From Poecilobothrus nobilitatus (Eukaryota; Arthropoda; Insecta; Diptera; Dolichopodidae), in the NCBI GenBank assembly GCA_947095535.1, contig OX352774.1, forward strand, positions 244,429,825 through 244,493,824: a stretch of 64,000 bases of DNA. Reading direction: 5' to 3'. The notes beneath the pieces are model-generated. The model ran no database searches, had not been told where the DNA came from, and saw only the letters and a program-made list of their open reading frames with translations. Shown in pieces: positions 1 to 11,230 of the stretch (position 1 is its first letter; each line of letters starts with the position of its first letter). The translations under genes and the position numbers were made by a program.

Positions 1-979
1 ATCCTGACTTCTACACCATATAACATAATAACTGGCTAGACGAACCATTTTACAAAAATAATTTTAATTTAGTGTTAATGCCACTATAATTAAGTACCTA
101 TTTTTTTTTTTTTTGCATTTCGAAAATTAAATGATTAGTTATTGAAATTGAGCAACATAATTTCAGACAAATCTTATAAATTTTATTTCTTCGAACAAAA
201 TATATAAAATAGATATTTATGTATGTATGTTCAAATTCTGTAGCCGATTAACTTGGTATGTGACAATATAAATATTAAATGTTTAAAAATTACCTTTGAA
301 AATTTCAGAATTCATCAATAAAGTTTTCAATTATTTAGAACTGAAATTTATATAAAATTTCTTACTTTATACGGGTACGGGTACCGCAATCAATTATTTG
401 AATACCACACAAAATTATATTTTGCGATAAAATTTAATCAATACCATGTATATTATATTGTTCATATACTTAATAATATATTATATAATATTATGATATA
501 TAATATCAACAATTTCCATCAGATGCATGGTAACATGATTATTGAAAAACATTGAAATATAACATTAAATATTTAATTAATGATTATGGATTTCTTTTGT
601 TTTAATGCCAGCCAAAAAAATGTTTTATTTAAGGTTTTTATAGGTATACTTATACAATATATGAATCTAAAAAAGTAGGTAACTAAATCCATTAAATAGG
701 TACCAAAATTTTAAATTAAAGTTACACAAAATATTTAATTTATTTACACTTAAATTTTAGAACTTATATAAAACCAAAACCGTACTGTAATGAATTTTTT
801 TTGAAAAATTAACTTTTAGATCGAAAACTAAAAAGATTGGCATAAAATAGAATCTATATAAAAATAAACCTTGCTTTTCAAACATTTTTCTTTTTTTTTG
901 GAAGCCGATGATTCAGTCGTTGTTTTTTTGAACAAATGAGTCGAATATTAATGAAAATATTAAATTTCTAAGTTGCATA
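1..979. other. AT-rich non-coding flank
   Basis: I see no gene here. The stretch is poly(A)/(T) runs, TA-rich segments around 450-510 and short ATGT repeats near 220. A short duplicated ACGGGT motif sits near 372-383 and could be an eroded Helentron end, but nothing around it supports that. Confidence 0.5.
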
Positions 980-1466
980 CGTAAAACCCGCTTAAATGGT
1001 CTTACAAAAATGTTAGCAATTTTGAGCATTCATCCGAACATCCGAACCCTTAACCGAACTCGGATAATTGAAGCCTTATTTGATATTATTATGAAGCGTA
1101 AGGTACTTACTTAAAATTCGTTTAAGTGCCTCATGATAGGTACTTATACATAACTAATGACATTTTCTTACAGAAAGTAGATGTCTCTTAAGGCACGTTA
1201 AAGTAAAATTTTAATAAAAAATTTAATATTTGGTCGATATCAAAAGTAGATGTCTCTTGAGGCACTTAAAAGTAAAATTTTAATCAAAAATTTAATTTTG
1301 TGCTTTGAAAAACAGAGTACTTAAGAGGTTTAGGTACTTAAACGAAGAGCACTTAAGCGAGCATATTTGTATGTAATTCTCAGAAATTTTAAAATGTCAA
1401 TATTTCTAGTTTCTTAGACAAAAAAAATATACTTATCCTGAACGTATACTTAACTGGGTTTTACTG
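980..1466. mobile_element. pogo/Tc1-like MITE (non-autonomous)
   Basis: The left end reads CGTAAAACCCGCTTAAAT. The reverse complement of the right end reads CAGTAAAACCCAGTTAAGT, so the two form an imperfect terminal inverted repeat of about 18 bp. A TA dinucleotide flanks each side (978-979 and 1467-1468), as expected for the TA target-site duplication of Tc1/mariner/pogo transposons. CAGTAAAACC-type ends followed by CTTAAGTG-like words are typical of pogo-group MITEs. The interior repeats the CACTTAAG word in both orientations and carries a 69-bp tandem duplication. There is no transposase reading frame, so it would need an enzyme supplied in trans. Family assignment is by motif only. Confidence 0.5.
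1174..1311. repeat. 2 x 69-bp tandem repeat inside the MITE
   Basis: AGTAGATGTCTCTT begins at 1176 and again at 1245. In both copies it is followed by a (T/G)AAGGCAC-like word and then AAGTAAAATTTTAAT. The two units differ at a handful of positions, so the duplication is not brand new. Confidence 0.75.
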
Positions 1467-1984
1467 TATTTCTAAGTTTAAATTTTGATTACATTTCGGT
1501 AGAAACTTCTAAATTTAATATTCAAAAAACAAAAAAAAAAAAATCTTATCCTTTTTGTATTATATTTTTAAATACTACCTAAGTAAGAATATTGATTAAG
1601 TTTTTTATGATTCTGAATATGTAGTAGGATTATTAGTCCAAATCATACCAAAAACCTAAACAAAAAAAAAATATTTATATTTTAATGAAAATTTAATGGA
1701 AATGAACCTAGTGAAATGGAATCACCTTCAATTTTTCTATGTAATTAAAATAAATTATCAATTTCAAATTATTTATAGATATTATACACTTATTACTACT
1801 TTATTTTTAATAATCAACTATATTTTGTTATTTAAATTTTTTTTTTTTTGTTATAAAAATGGAAAAAAAAATAAATTAAATATTTATAAATTTTTACTAT
1901 ACGTAAACATTTATTTTATTTCTAGTCAATTAATTTCCGATCAAAAAATAGAGAACATGTTAAACAAACATAATGTATAAAAAA

Positions 1985-2795
1985 AACAAGTAATGGAAAC
2001 AACCAAGGGTTTTCAAAAAAGCATATTTCAAAAATTATAAAATATTCCATATTCTAATGGTATAGGCCTCTAGGCCTATAAAGAGTAGATACTCGTATAT
2101 TGAAAAATAAATTTGTTTAAATTTTTTTTTTGGGGTAAGAAAAAATTGAGAAAAATCAAATCATACTTTCGTCAATTATAAGGTAACCCTATATTATTTA
2201 GAAAAATTATTAACACGAACAAAAATATAATATTTTGAGCTTTAATTTCTGTATATTACTTCCAAAACATTTGGACAGGTGCCCAAGTTACACGTGTTTA
2301 AAAATAGAGAATTTTCAGTTTTTGACTCCTTACAGCTCCTAAACGGGCGGCAACACAAAAATATTTCCTGAAATGACTTATACTGATCCAAAGATCTAAC
2401 TCTTCTCAAAATTTCAAGTTGCATAGCTAAACCGTTTAAAATAAGGGGTAGAAGGGATCCCAATTTTTGAAAATATTCTGTTTCACATAACTCTATAGTA
2501 AAATACCGCATATAGTAAAGCCACATATTTATTTTATGTATATTTATAAAGTTTATAAAACCAGCTATCGTTTGGTTAAAATTAATAATATGCCTTATTG
2601 AACCCGTGTTATAACAATTTAAGATAGTACTTTTTCGAGCTTTGTATGGCTCTTTTCGAGCTTCGTAACGGGTGGGGCTACAGAAAAAATTGATTCCACA
2701 AAATTAGTTTTGTTAGCCTATGGGTAGTTAAAATTTAGGCGAATAGACGGACGGACGGCTGACTAAAAAAAAAATTTGAAAATGTGCTAAAAAAG
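1985..2795 (-). mobile_element. DINE-1/Helentron-like element, family B
   Basis: Read on the minus strand, it starts with TTTTTAGCACATTTTC. A (GTCC)n block follows (complement of 2745-2760), then a body containing GTAGCCCCACCCGTTACG. It ends with a small AACC-loop-GGTT hairpin and CATTACTTGTT. A GTCY microsatellite near the 5' end and a hairpin just before the 3' end are the hallmarks of dipteran DINE-1/Helentron elements. The same ends and body recur at 44154-44885, and more diverged at 3670-4488 and 25816-26375. There is no Rep/helicase coding capacity, so it is non-autonomous. The 94-codon frame inside (2242-2526, minus) is fortuitous. Confidence 0.7.
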
Positions 2796-2799
2796 CAAA

Positions 2800-3174
2800 C
2801 TAAATATGTAAATATGTACAAACATACATAGATACATAGGTGCAAATAAATGATTATAATAATGTGTAAAAATAACAGCATTAAATTAATTTATAATCTC
2901 TAATTAAAATAAACTCTTTTTTTTTATGAAAATCCAATGTACTAAAAAAAAAATCAATTTACTTTTAAAAGAAAAATTTTTGTTTCAATTTGCTTTAATT
3001 TTAACTGGAAGTATAGAGAAAGTAATGTAATCATGAAAAACAAGACAATAATCGGAAGATTTTTTTTTTAAATATAGAGCTACATATTATGTACATAGGT
3101 ATAGTATCACAATTTAAAATAAATCACTAATATTTAGTTAAAGCCAAATTTGTTCATTACCTTAATGTTTTTTT
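2800..3174. other. non-coding AT-rich spacer
   Basis: Nothing gene-like is visible. It holds homopolymer runs and short ATGTAC-type simple sequence. Confidence 0.6.
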
Positions 3175-3175
3175 T

Positions 3176-3330
3176 TTTGTCACTCTTATAAGGAGCATAG
3201 GGCATCCACTAATATTCATTTATTATTCATATTTGACTAAGCTTCAGTTTCGGGAATCATTAATTTCACTAAGCCGTTGATTATTCGACTGTATATAGCT
3301 ATTGTACAAGACTGTGAAATTTTTCTTTTG
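3176..3330 (+). repeat. dispersed ~150-bp repeat, copy 1
   Basis: It contains GGAGCATAGGGCATCCAC, then CATTTATTATTCATATTTGA, CAGTTTCGGGAATCATTAAT, CACTAAGCCGTTGATTA and AGCTATTGTACAAGACTGTG. The same order of words occurs at 24045-24195 (minus strand) and 28028-28180 (plus). It is an interspersed repeat, possibly a transposon terminal fragment, that I cannot assign to a family. Confidence 0.75.
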
Positions 3331-3669
3331 GGTGAAATTCAAATTTAAACAATTAATGTTATGTAAAGTGTTAATTCACCCGAGATCAATATTTTTACAT
3401 AAGACTTTACTTTTAATTTTTTAAAGAAAGTATAACTAAACTTAAAAAATTATTTATTTATTATTATTATATGTATGATTTTGTTAAAACACGAATAAGT
3501 TCATTGTATAGTACATACTTCCGGTTTTTTCTAGGTTAATTATGTAAAATAATTTACAACTTTTTTTTTTTTTAAATAGGTAATTACAATTTTATTGATT
3601 ATAATGCAAAATTTTAATGTACTATACTGCATTGTATCATAATTATGTTATAAATACAAAAAACAAAAA

Positions 3670-4488
3670 GGCAGTATGTAAAACCAAAGGTTTTTAAGGT
3701 CGCACATTTTTTTTTTTTACTTTGAAAAAGGTTTAGTTTCCAAAATTTCTAGGACGTGTGTTTAAAAATAGTAAATTTTTAATTTAAGAGCAATAGCTCT
3801 TAAACAGATCTAAGAAAAAAATTCAAGCGTAACTTATGCTAATTCAGAAAAATTTTCTTTCAAAATTTTCGTACTTCGAATTTCCGCTAATTTTCGTTCC
3901 GTGGGGATATGAAGGAAACAATAAAATCATGCAAAATTTTGTTTTCACCTAACGGTAATTTTAATTATTAAGGCTTTCCAAATTTATCACACTAAGTACT
4001 AACATTTGACATTGAATACTTGACACTTCTTTTCTTTCATGTATTACTTGTTTAAGCGCGAACATTTGGTCTAGTGTATACTAAGAGTGTATACTAAAAA
4101 TTAGACAGTTAATAATGTACGATATTTTTGTATACACTAAAAATTTTTAGAAATTCTCCGGAATGAATAAAGCGCAATTAATTAGTATTTACTGCGAAAT
4201 GCGTTAGGTTCGGAAATGACTAAAATAATAAAAAAATGTATAATTTTAATCTTGATTTATTACATTAATGTTAAGCGGAACCTGATATGTAAACATTATT
4301 AAAATATATTATTTTTTTCAAACTTTGAAAAACTGCAGTTCCGTATTGGGTGGGGCTATATAAAACAGTTTTCACAACAACATGTTTTTACCCATGGTTA
4401 AAATTTCATTGTGCGGAATAAAAGTTTTATAGACAAATAAAATAAACTCAAATTAATAACAATTTTTTTTTAAAAATGTGCTAAAAAG
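3670..4488 (-). mobile_element. diverged Helentron-like element, family B
   Basis: The minus strand begins TTTTTAGCACATTTTT and contains TATAGCCCCACCCAATACGGA, equivalent to the body of 1985-2795. It ends near 3680 with an AAACC-AAA-GGTTT hairpin. The GTCC block is not recognisable, and the interior is much more decayed than in the 44-kb copy. Confidence 0.5.
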
Positions 4489-5473
4489 TGAGAAAATTTG
4501 GTAAAAATTTAATTCAAAGGGAATAAAAGTTTAAAAATGTATTTTAATATCATTTATTTAATATAATATCACCTCATGTATGTATGCATGTATGTATGTA
4601 TATGTAAATAAAAAAATCTTTATTGTATGTTAATTAATATTTGTTCATTTTAAAAGCTTGGAGGGTATTCAATACCGTAATATTATTTAATTTTGTATGG
4701 TAAACAAAAGATTCATTGATACCCGTATCAACACTTAGTAGTATTATAGCACTAAACAAATAAACCTATGGGAAACGTTGTGTAGAACAATTTTGATAAA
4801 GTAATTTTCACACAAATAAATTATTAAGTTGTCAATTTATTATCTCCTTGTAACGGTTCGTCCAATCAGTTTTAAATCTAAAAAGTCATTTTTAAAATAC
4901 AGGTATTTGGTTTTGTTACCTTTTCCACTATTAAAGTTAAATTCTACTATTAATTTTATTTGAAGTTATTTTTTTAAATATAAGCTATTCGGAAGAAATT
5001 TTTCAATCAAATTACAGAAACTGCTAGAATACTAAACTCTTAATATAATAAGTTAGAACCCCATACCATATATTATTAATACAATGAAGCAATCCAGTAC
5101 ATTGAACATTTATTTCTGAACTGTAACCTAAACTTTTGAATGGAGATTATATTTTTGGTAGTAAGTATTAATATTATCATAATATGTTTTTTTATGTACA
5201 TAAATCTTTAAATAAAATGACAAAAGAAAAAAAAACTTTCAAACAAAACAAACAAAAGATCTCAAACAATTTAAAAATAGTCAGAAACAACTACAAAATT
5301 CATCTGAAGAATTCTTAATAAAAAAAAAATACCAAATATAATATTAAATCAAAAATTAACAAAAATTCAGATCAAAATTAAATAAAAAAAAAATAAAATA
5401 AAAAAAAAGAACAAGAAATAGAAATACATAATTTATAATAGATAAAAAAAAGAAGATAAAACTGTAAAAATAA
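4489..5473. other. non-coding spacer with ATGT microsatellite
   Basis: I see no gene. An interrupted ATGT/ATGC microsatellite lies at 4576-4602, and the stretch before 5433 is a long A-rich tract. If the exon at 5480-5651 is real, this is the start of its downstream intron on the minus strand. Confidence 0.5.
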
Positions 5474-5479
5474 ACTTAC

Positions 5480-5651
5480 CATCATTATTTTTATTACTAT
5501 TTCCATTATCATTAACAACACTTGCTGTTACAATAAAAAAATGTCTGTTACTGTTACCATTTTTATAATCCTTCCCATTGAATAACAGTAAAATTGTAAG
5601 TATTGTTGTAAATACAAATAATTTTTTTTTACGTAATTCTAATACGGTCAT
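5480..5651 (-). CDS. candidate first coding exon, secreted or membrane protein
   Basis: On the minus strand an ATG at 5651-5649 sits in ATCAACATGACC, a good fly translation-start context. The frame gives 57 complete codons and then one base of codon 58. At that point it meets G|GTAAGTTT, a consensus 5' splice site with GT at 5479-5478, so the exon would end in phase 1. Residues 7-10 are basic (RKKK). Residues 11-24 are a hydrophobic run (LFVFTTILTILLLF), which looks like a signal peptide or signal anchor. A polar, Asn/Ser-rich stretch follows (residues 31-57). If splicing is ignored, the frame runs on to a stop at 5433. I do not recognise the protein, and no second exon is identifiable at lower coordinates. 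The low-complexity Asn-rich tail is also what chance AT-rich sequence would give. The combination of Kozak context, leader and donor is the only host-gene evidence in the window. Confidence 0.35.
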
Positions 5652-8600
5652 GTTGATGATGAAAATGATATTTTAGTTTTTATTACCGTTATTATATTAT
5701 TCTTACTTGTAGATATTGGTTATAGTTGAAAAATTTTTATTTTTTTTTCATTATATCTAATTAAATACATAAACATTTACATATTGTTATATTATTATGT
5801 ATGTACTTACATATGTATGTACATACACATAAACAATAAAAAAAAGAAAATGTAATTTTTGTTTTGAGTTTTATTTCTTAATTTTGTTCTCGTTTTAAAT
5901 GGAAGGATTCTGTAATGTTTTTTGTTTTTGTTTTTCTTTAACTAACGGTACTTCTGAAGTGAAATGTTTTTATTCTTCATGTTTTTTTTTTTTTATGTTT
6001 TCATTATTTATACCAAAAGAATATAACAAAAAATAAAATTTAAACAAATAAACAAACAAACAAACAACAAATAATCATTTGTTTATACATCGTTACCAAT
6101 ATTTTGCAAATCATTTACAAACACTTTTTCTTTTTTTTTTTTTTTTGGTATTGAATACCAATTTCAGCAATCTAACAAATTTAGTAAATACCGTTATAAA
6201 AGTAAAAAAAAACAATAAAAATGAACGAATAAACTTGAATCAGTTATGTTTTTTTTTTTTAAAAGTTTTTAGTTTTTTTTTTTTTATTCCATTTTTATTA
6301 TATAAAATTTAAAGTTAATATCCAAATTCAAACAACACATATGTATCTATTTATGCATGTGTATCTAATATACGTATGTATATGATAACACATTTACTGT
6401 TATATATTTATATTATGTTTGAAAGAGAGAAAAAAATATAATTTTTAGTTTTTTTTTAAAGTTAATTTTTTCCTTTGTATTTTTAGTTTAGTTTGCATTT
6501 TTTTCATTTTCGATTCGATGTTATTAAAGTACTGTAGATAACTATTTTAGAAAATAACTGTAAAAGGAATAAAAAAAAATATATGTATAATAATATGTAA
6601 AAACAAAATCGATCTTTTTTTTCACTTTTATACAATAATTCTCGTTATTTTCACACGAAACTTTCTTAATTTTGTTGTTATTGTTATTTATTTTTGTTTT
6701 GTTGTTTTTTTTTTGTAAAGATTTTGAAAATAGATAACAAAAAAAAAAATAGAAAAGCAAAACTTTTTTATTTCCCTCTCTTTTTTTTTTGTTTTTTTTT
6801 CTGTTCTCTTCTTACTTGTTATCGGAGTGTGATGACATAGTAAAAACATAAGCAAAAGTAAAAAAAAAAAAAAAAAAAAACCAAACATAAGTTTTTATCT
6901 TTACCGTTACATCTATGATTTTGATCTATTCGTAAATAAAAACAGTGGCGATTATTAACATACATATGGAGATGGTATATAATTTGCTACAAAGTCATCG
7001 AGAAAAATGTTAAAGGAGTTAAAGGAGGATATTAATTAATTCATTATTTTCTATTTTTGATATATGTATGTATTTATAGCAAAAATTTTATTTTCGTATG
7101 ATTGCTTCATATTTTTTTTAGAACTTTCAAACATTTAAAAATTAAGTTTTTAGATTTTTGTTTTTTTTTATTTTAAAAAAATTTGAAAAATCTATTCATT
7201 AGTTTTCATTATTTTTTTTTCAATCTTCCATCTGCTTACAAAACTTCTATCCCGATAGAATAATGAAATTTTAATCATAGATAGCTGTCTCTTAAATATT
7301 AATGGAAAAACTTTTTCATATAACCCCAACAATTCCGGAGCCTCAAAATAGGGAAATCCCCAAATGTACGTATCTTTAATAATTTTTCAATTTAAAAACA
7401 TCAAATAACCAGGGGGTTTTTTTTATAGATTTATATTAAATTAATGTCAAAATTATACAATTTGTTGAAATTTAATATTTAAATATATGTACATTATACA
7501 GTTATATATGTGAAAGCAAAGTTTTGCAAGATTTTCCTTCCTTCATAGCACCGACAAACTTTTAGTTACCACCTTGAAGTTTTCAGGCAAGACAGATCTT
7601 TCATAATTAGCATTTTATGTTAACACAATATAGGATTTAATGTTTCACACTAGAACAAATTACTCATTCTCATTTATTATTACAGATTTTTGACTATGAT
7701 CACACTGAAACAAATAAACTGTGATTTATTATTATAAATTTTTGACTATGATCATAGTTTTTTGCAATTCTGGGAATTGCTTAGTTAGATAAAATCACTG
7801 ATAAAATTATTTTTGAATTTTAAAGAATGGATAAACAATTTTTCGTATATAATTTTTAATGTGTATGTTTAAAAATTATCAATAAAAAAACAACAGGAGT
7901 TAGCAGTATAAGAAGAGGAAAGGGGTACATTTCTGGTACTTTAAAGTTTGAAAATTAAGAAACTGTCAGATTTTGTACTAATTTGTATAAACTGTAATTT
8001 TTCGAATTATCGCGTTTATATAAATTCCTGCCAATTTACATAAATAAACAACAACAACATGAAATTTGGTAATACATAAATTACCGGGATGGTACCTACA
8101 TATATATTAATAATACAAGATCAAATAAAATGAGAGTTTATCCCATTAGGATTTTTTTCAAAAGCTATTCATATATTATTATAAAATTGTATGAGAGAAC
8201 ACAATAAAATTAATAAAATTGTATGCAAGATTAATTCTATTAAGAAATTGGCAATTGAAATTGAGAGACAATGCACGCCAAATATATTTCTCTTTCTGTA
8301 TGAATGGACAAGGAGTTGTGCGTTAAGGAGAAGTAATTTAAAATAATTCCTATTTAAAAATATTTCTAACATATTCGTCCCTGATTATTAAATAAACATA
8401 ATTTTTTTTTTTTCAATCCATTCCATGCTGTTGTCTCTGTTTATTGTTTGTTTAATGTTTGCTTTTGTTTTATTCACACTTACTTAACAAATATAAAAAA
8501 AAAAAAAAAAACGAGAAAAAAAAAACTTAAGAAACAGAGAAAAATACTGAAAAGGAAATAAAACGGAAGAGGATAAGCGAAGCAAAACAAAACAAAAACA

Positions 8601-9885
8601 ATAACAATAATAAGAAATAAATAAAAAAAATATTTAACGATAGCTAAACAAAAAAAAAAAAAAAAAAACAGTTATAAGTTGAAAATAATGTGCAGTTATG
8701 TTTCACATTTTAAGAATGTTGTGTTTTCATTTTTTATTATTATGCTTTTATTTAAAGCCGTTATTTTTTTTTTCTTTTTTATTTGTTTTTCAATTTTTAA
8801 AACCATGTGATGGAATTTGAAAAAAATGGTGAATTTTTAAAAATAGAATTTTAAAAATACATACATATGAATAGAATATCTCCTTAGAATATTCAAAGAA
8901 CAGTTCTAAGCTACAATTTCTAGAGAAATAAAACTAAAGTATGTATGTATGCATGTATGTATACGTATATAAAAGACTTTAATAAAAACACTTAACGATA
9001 AAAAAAAACAACCACTTTAAATTTAAACGATAGAAGCTTTAAATTTGTTTGTTTTTTACACCAATTAATTTTGTTTTCCATTAAAGAAAAAAACAAAGTG
9101 AGAAGTTGAAGTAGAGCTAAATTGAAGAAAAAATGTAACAGGTGTAATAATTATTTATACACTTTAAAAAAATTTAAAGCTTTAGACTGTAATTTAAAAC
9201 AAAATGTCAAAAGGATTTTAAAGGGAAATTCTTCTAAGAAAAACTTAATTTTCTCTTTCAACAATTTTCTTTATTAGCACTTTTGAATGTCAATTAAATT
9301 CAGATGAATTGCACCTTCACCTTGACATTTACTTTTGGAATTGGAAAAAAAATTATTTTCACCTCATCAGATGATGAAGAAAATAAAAAAAGTAGAACAA
9401 ATTGGAAATGTATAATAGTATGTTATGTATCGCTAGAAATAACATAAAGTTGATATAATAAAAGATGGAAGGGTTTTAAATGCTGGAAAAGTAATACCTA
9501 CGTCCTTTTTTTGCGATTTTTTTTTTTTTTTGAATACCTTTTAAATTAAATGTGGGTGGTTTCGCTTCCTAGAAAGTAAGAAAAAACATAAGAAAATTAA
9601 ATTAAATTTAATACTGTTTTTTGTAAGTATGTACAAATATACATATGTATGTAATTATAATAAATAGATATGAATGTTTAATTTACAATTGAGTATAAAA
9701 TTAGCTGTTTAAGAATAAGAGTATATTATGTATTTGGAGTCAGTTTGTCAGGGTTAATGTATGAAGAAAAACCTAATAAAAAGATTTTGTAATGGAATTA
9801 ATAAAATAAAATAAAGAAGATTTAATCTAATATTACAGTAATAAGTGAGAGTCATGAATATTAATAAAGAATAAATCTACAAAAG
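5652..9885. other. long simple-sequence desert
   Basis: This is dominated by T and A homopolymers (for example 6120-6150, 6240-6290, 6860-6880, 8490-8520, 8650-8670) and ATGT microsatellites (5800-5825, 8938-8965). Short ORFs at 6079-6312, 6542-6888 and 8169-8372 are homopolymer translations (Phe/Lys/Asn) with no domain signal. I see no gene, RNA or transposon end that I can defend. Confidence 0.55.
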
Positions 9886-9972
9886 GGAAACTAATGATTG
9901 GGTTGAGTTAAATGGAAACTAATGATTGAGTCGAGTAAATTTTAAACTAATGATTGAGTCGAGGTAGTTTGG
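9886..9972. repeat. 3 x 28-bp tandem repeat
   Basis: AACTAATGATTGRGTYGAG is repeated with ACT at 9890, 9918 and 9946, an exact 28-bp period. Units 2 and 3 are closer to each other than to unit 1. Confidence 0.85.
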
Positions 9973-11052
9973 ATATGCTACATTGTAACTATTTATATTC
10001 AAATAGTGTTATCTTATAGTGGAAGCTTACAAAATATATTTTTTTAAGAAATCTTTCTCTGATCAACACAATTGAATTTTAAAGGAATTGATAAAATTTT
10101 GATTAGTTGGAAAAGCGAATGGAGAAGAAGGATTTTAAAGGAAGTGTACATAATTTTTGAGAAGACAAAGCTCATTTGAAAAATATCTAAACGGTGGTTA
10201 TATAAAGCAGGAAGAAATTCACTTCATAGAAGGCGAGTTTAAAATAATTAGTTTAATATTATCTATTTCTCAAATTGTATGTATTAATATATGAGAATTA
10301 ATGTATACATACAATTTGGATTATCAAAAATCTATTATTTTTGTATAGCTTTAGTTTAGAGCTATAAGTTTATTAAACATGTTGTTAAAGAAAATCTTAT
10401 ACAAATTCATTTGTTTATTGCTCCATATGTACTTAACACAAATCTTAAAATTTTGAAGAAAAAAAAATAGCGAAAAATTGTTTATTGTTTTTATATTGAT
10501 TTTTTTTTTTGCTGAAATTTAATTTGAATTGTTAGTTCACAATGTTTTTTTTTTTTTTTAGCTTTCTATGAAATTTAACACTGACATTCTAATAAAAAAA
10601 ATATAAAACGTAATAAAATAATCGTAAAATCTCGATTAGATTGAATTTGTCAGGACTTATTATATTATCCTTTTAAATTATATTACATAGTATGTTTGTA
10701 TATATTTTTATTGAATTTTCTTTCTTTCAAAATGAAAATACAAACCATTTTTCAAAAAATATATGTAAGTATATATAAAAAAAAGGAAAATGTAAAATAT
10801 TTTTAAATATGTATAATGCATATTTAAATTTTACTTTGAATTTACCATATAATTTCTACTTAATTTAGTATTATTTTTTATTCAATTGTTTTAACGTATT
10901 ACATATGGTGATTTTACCTTATCCATTCGAAAGAAAATGGTTTGCTTGTCAAAAAAAAAATTATTTCAAGGATATTAAAAAAAAAATATGTTGGTTTTAA
11001 AAAAAAAAGTATTTGAAAACATTTTATTTATTAGGTAAATATAATATATGTA
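9973..11052. other. non-coding AT-rich stretch
   Basis: No gene is recognised. It contains homopolymers and loosely repeated ATGTATA words. Confidence 0.5.
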
Positions 11053-11230
11053 GGGGCCTCGGTGACCTAGTGGGTAATTGTAAGCACCGAGGGAGTATGG
11101 GTTTGCATATCACACACGTCGTAAGAGTTATTTCCCCTTACGACATTTACAGCCACGTCTGAACAGGAAAGGCTGTGTAATTTCCTGTCCACATTTATGT
11201 GGCAGATAAATGCATTAAAAAAAAAATATA
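11053..11230 (+). mobile_element. tRNA-derived SINE
   Basis: TGACCTAGTGGGTAA fits an RNA polymerase III A box, and GGGTTTGCATATC about 35 bp further is a degenerate B box. The head can fold: CCTCGGTG and CACCGAGG form an 8-bp perfect stem around the A box. The body has a second inverted pair (CAGGAAA ... TTTCCTG, and CCACATTTATGTGG). It ends in an A-rich tail from about 11217. There is no coding capacity. The patch is clearly richer in G and C than its surroundings, as expected for an inserted SINE. Confidence 0.65.

Noticed and set aside
1696..1980. 94-codon plus-strand open frame
   Set aside because: Composition is Phe/Lys/Ile/Asn/Tyr as expected from AT-rich DNA, with no start context, splice signals or domain; the end abuts a Helentron terminus.
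5433..5479. Extension of the candidate exon to the stop at 5433
   Set aside because: The sequence after 5480 begins with a consensus splice donor and codes only low-complexity residues, so the exon is called to end at the donor.
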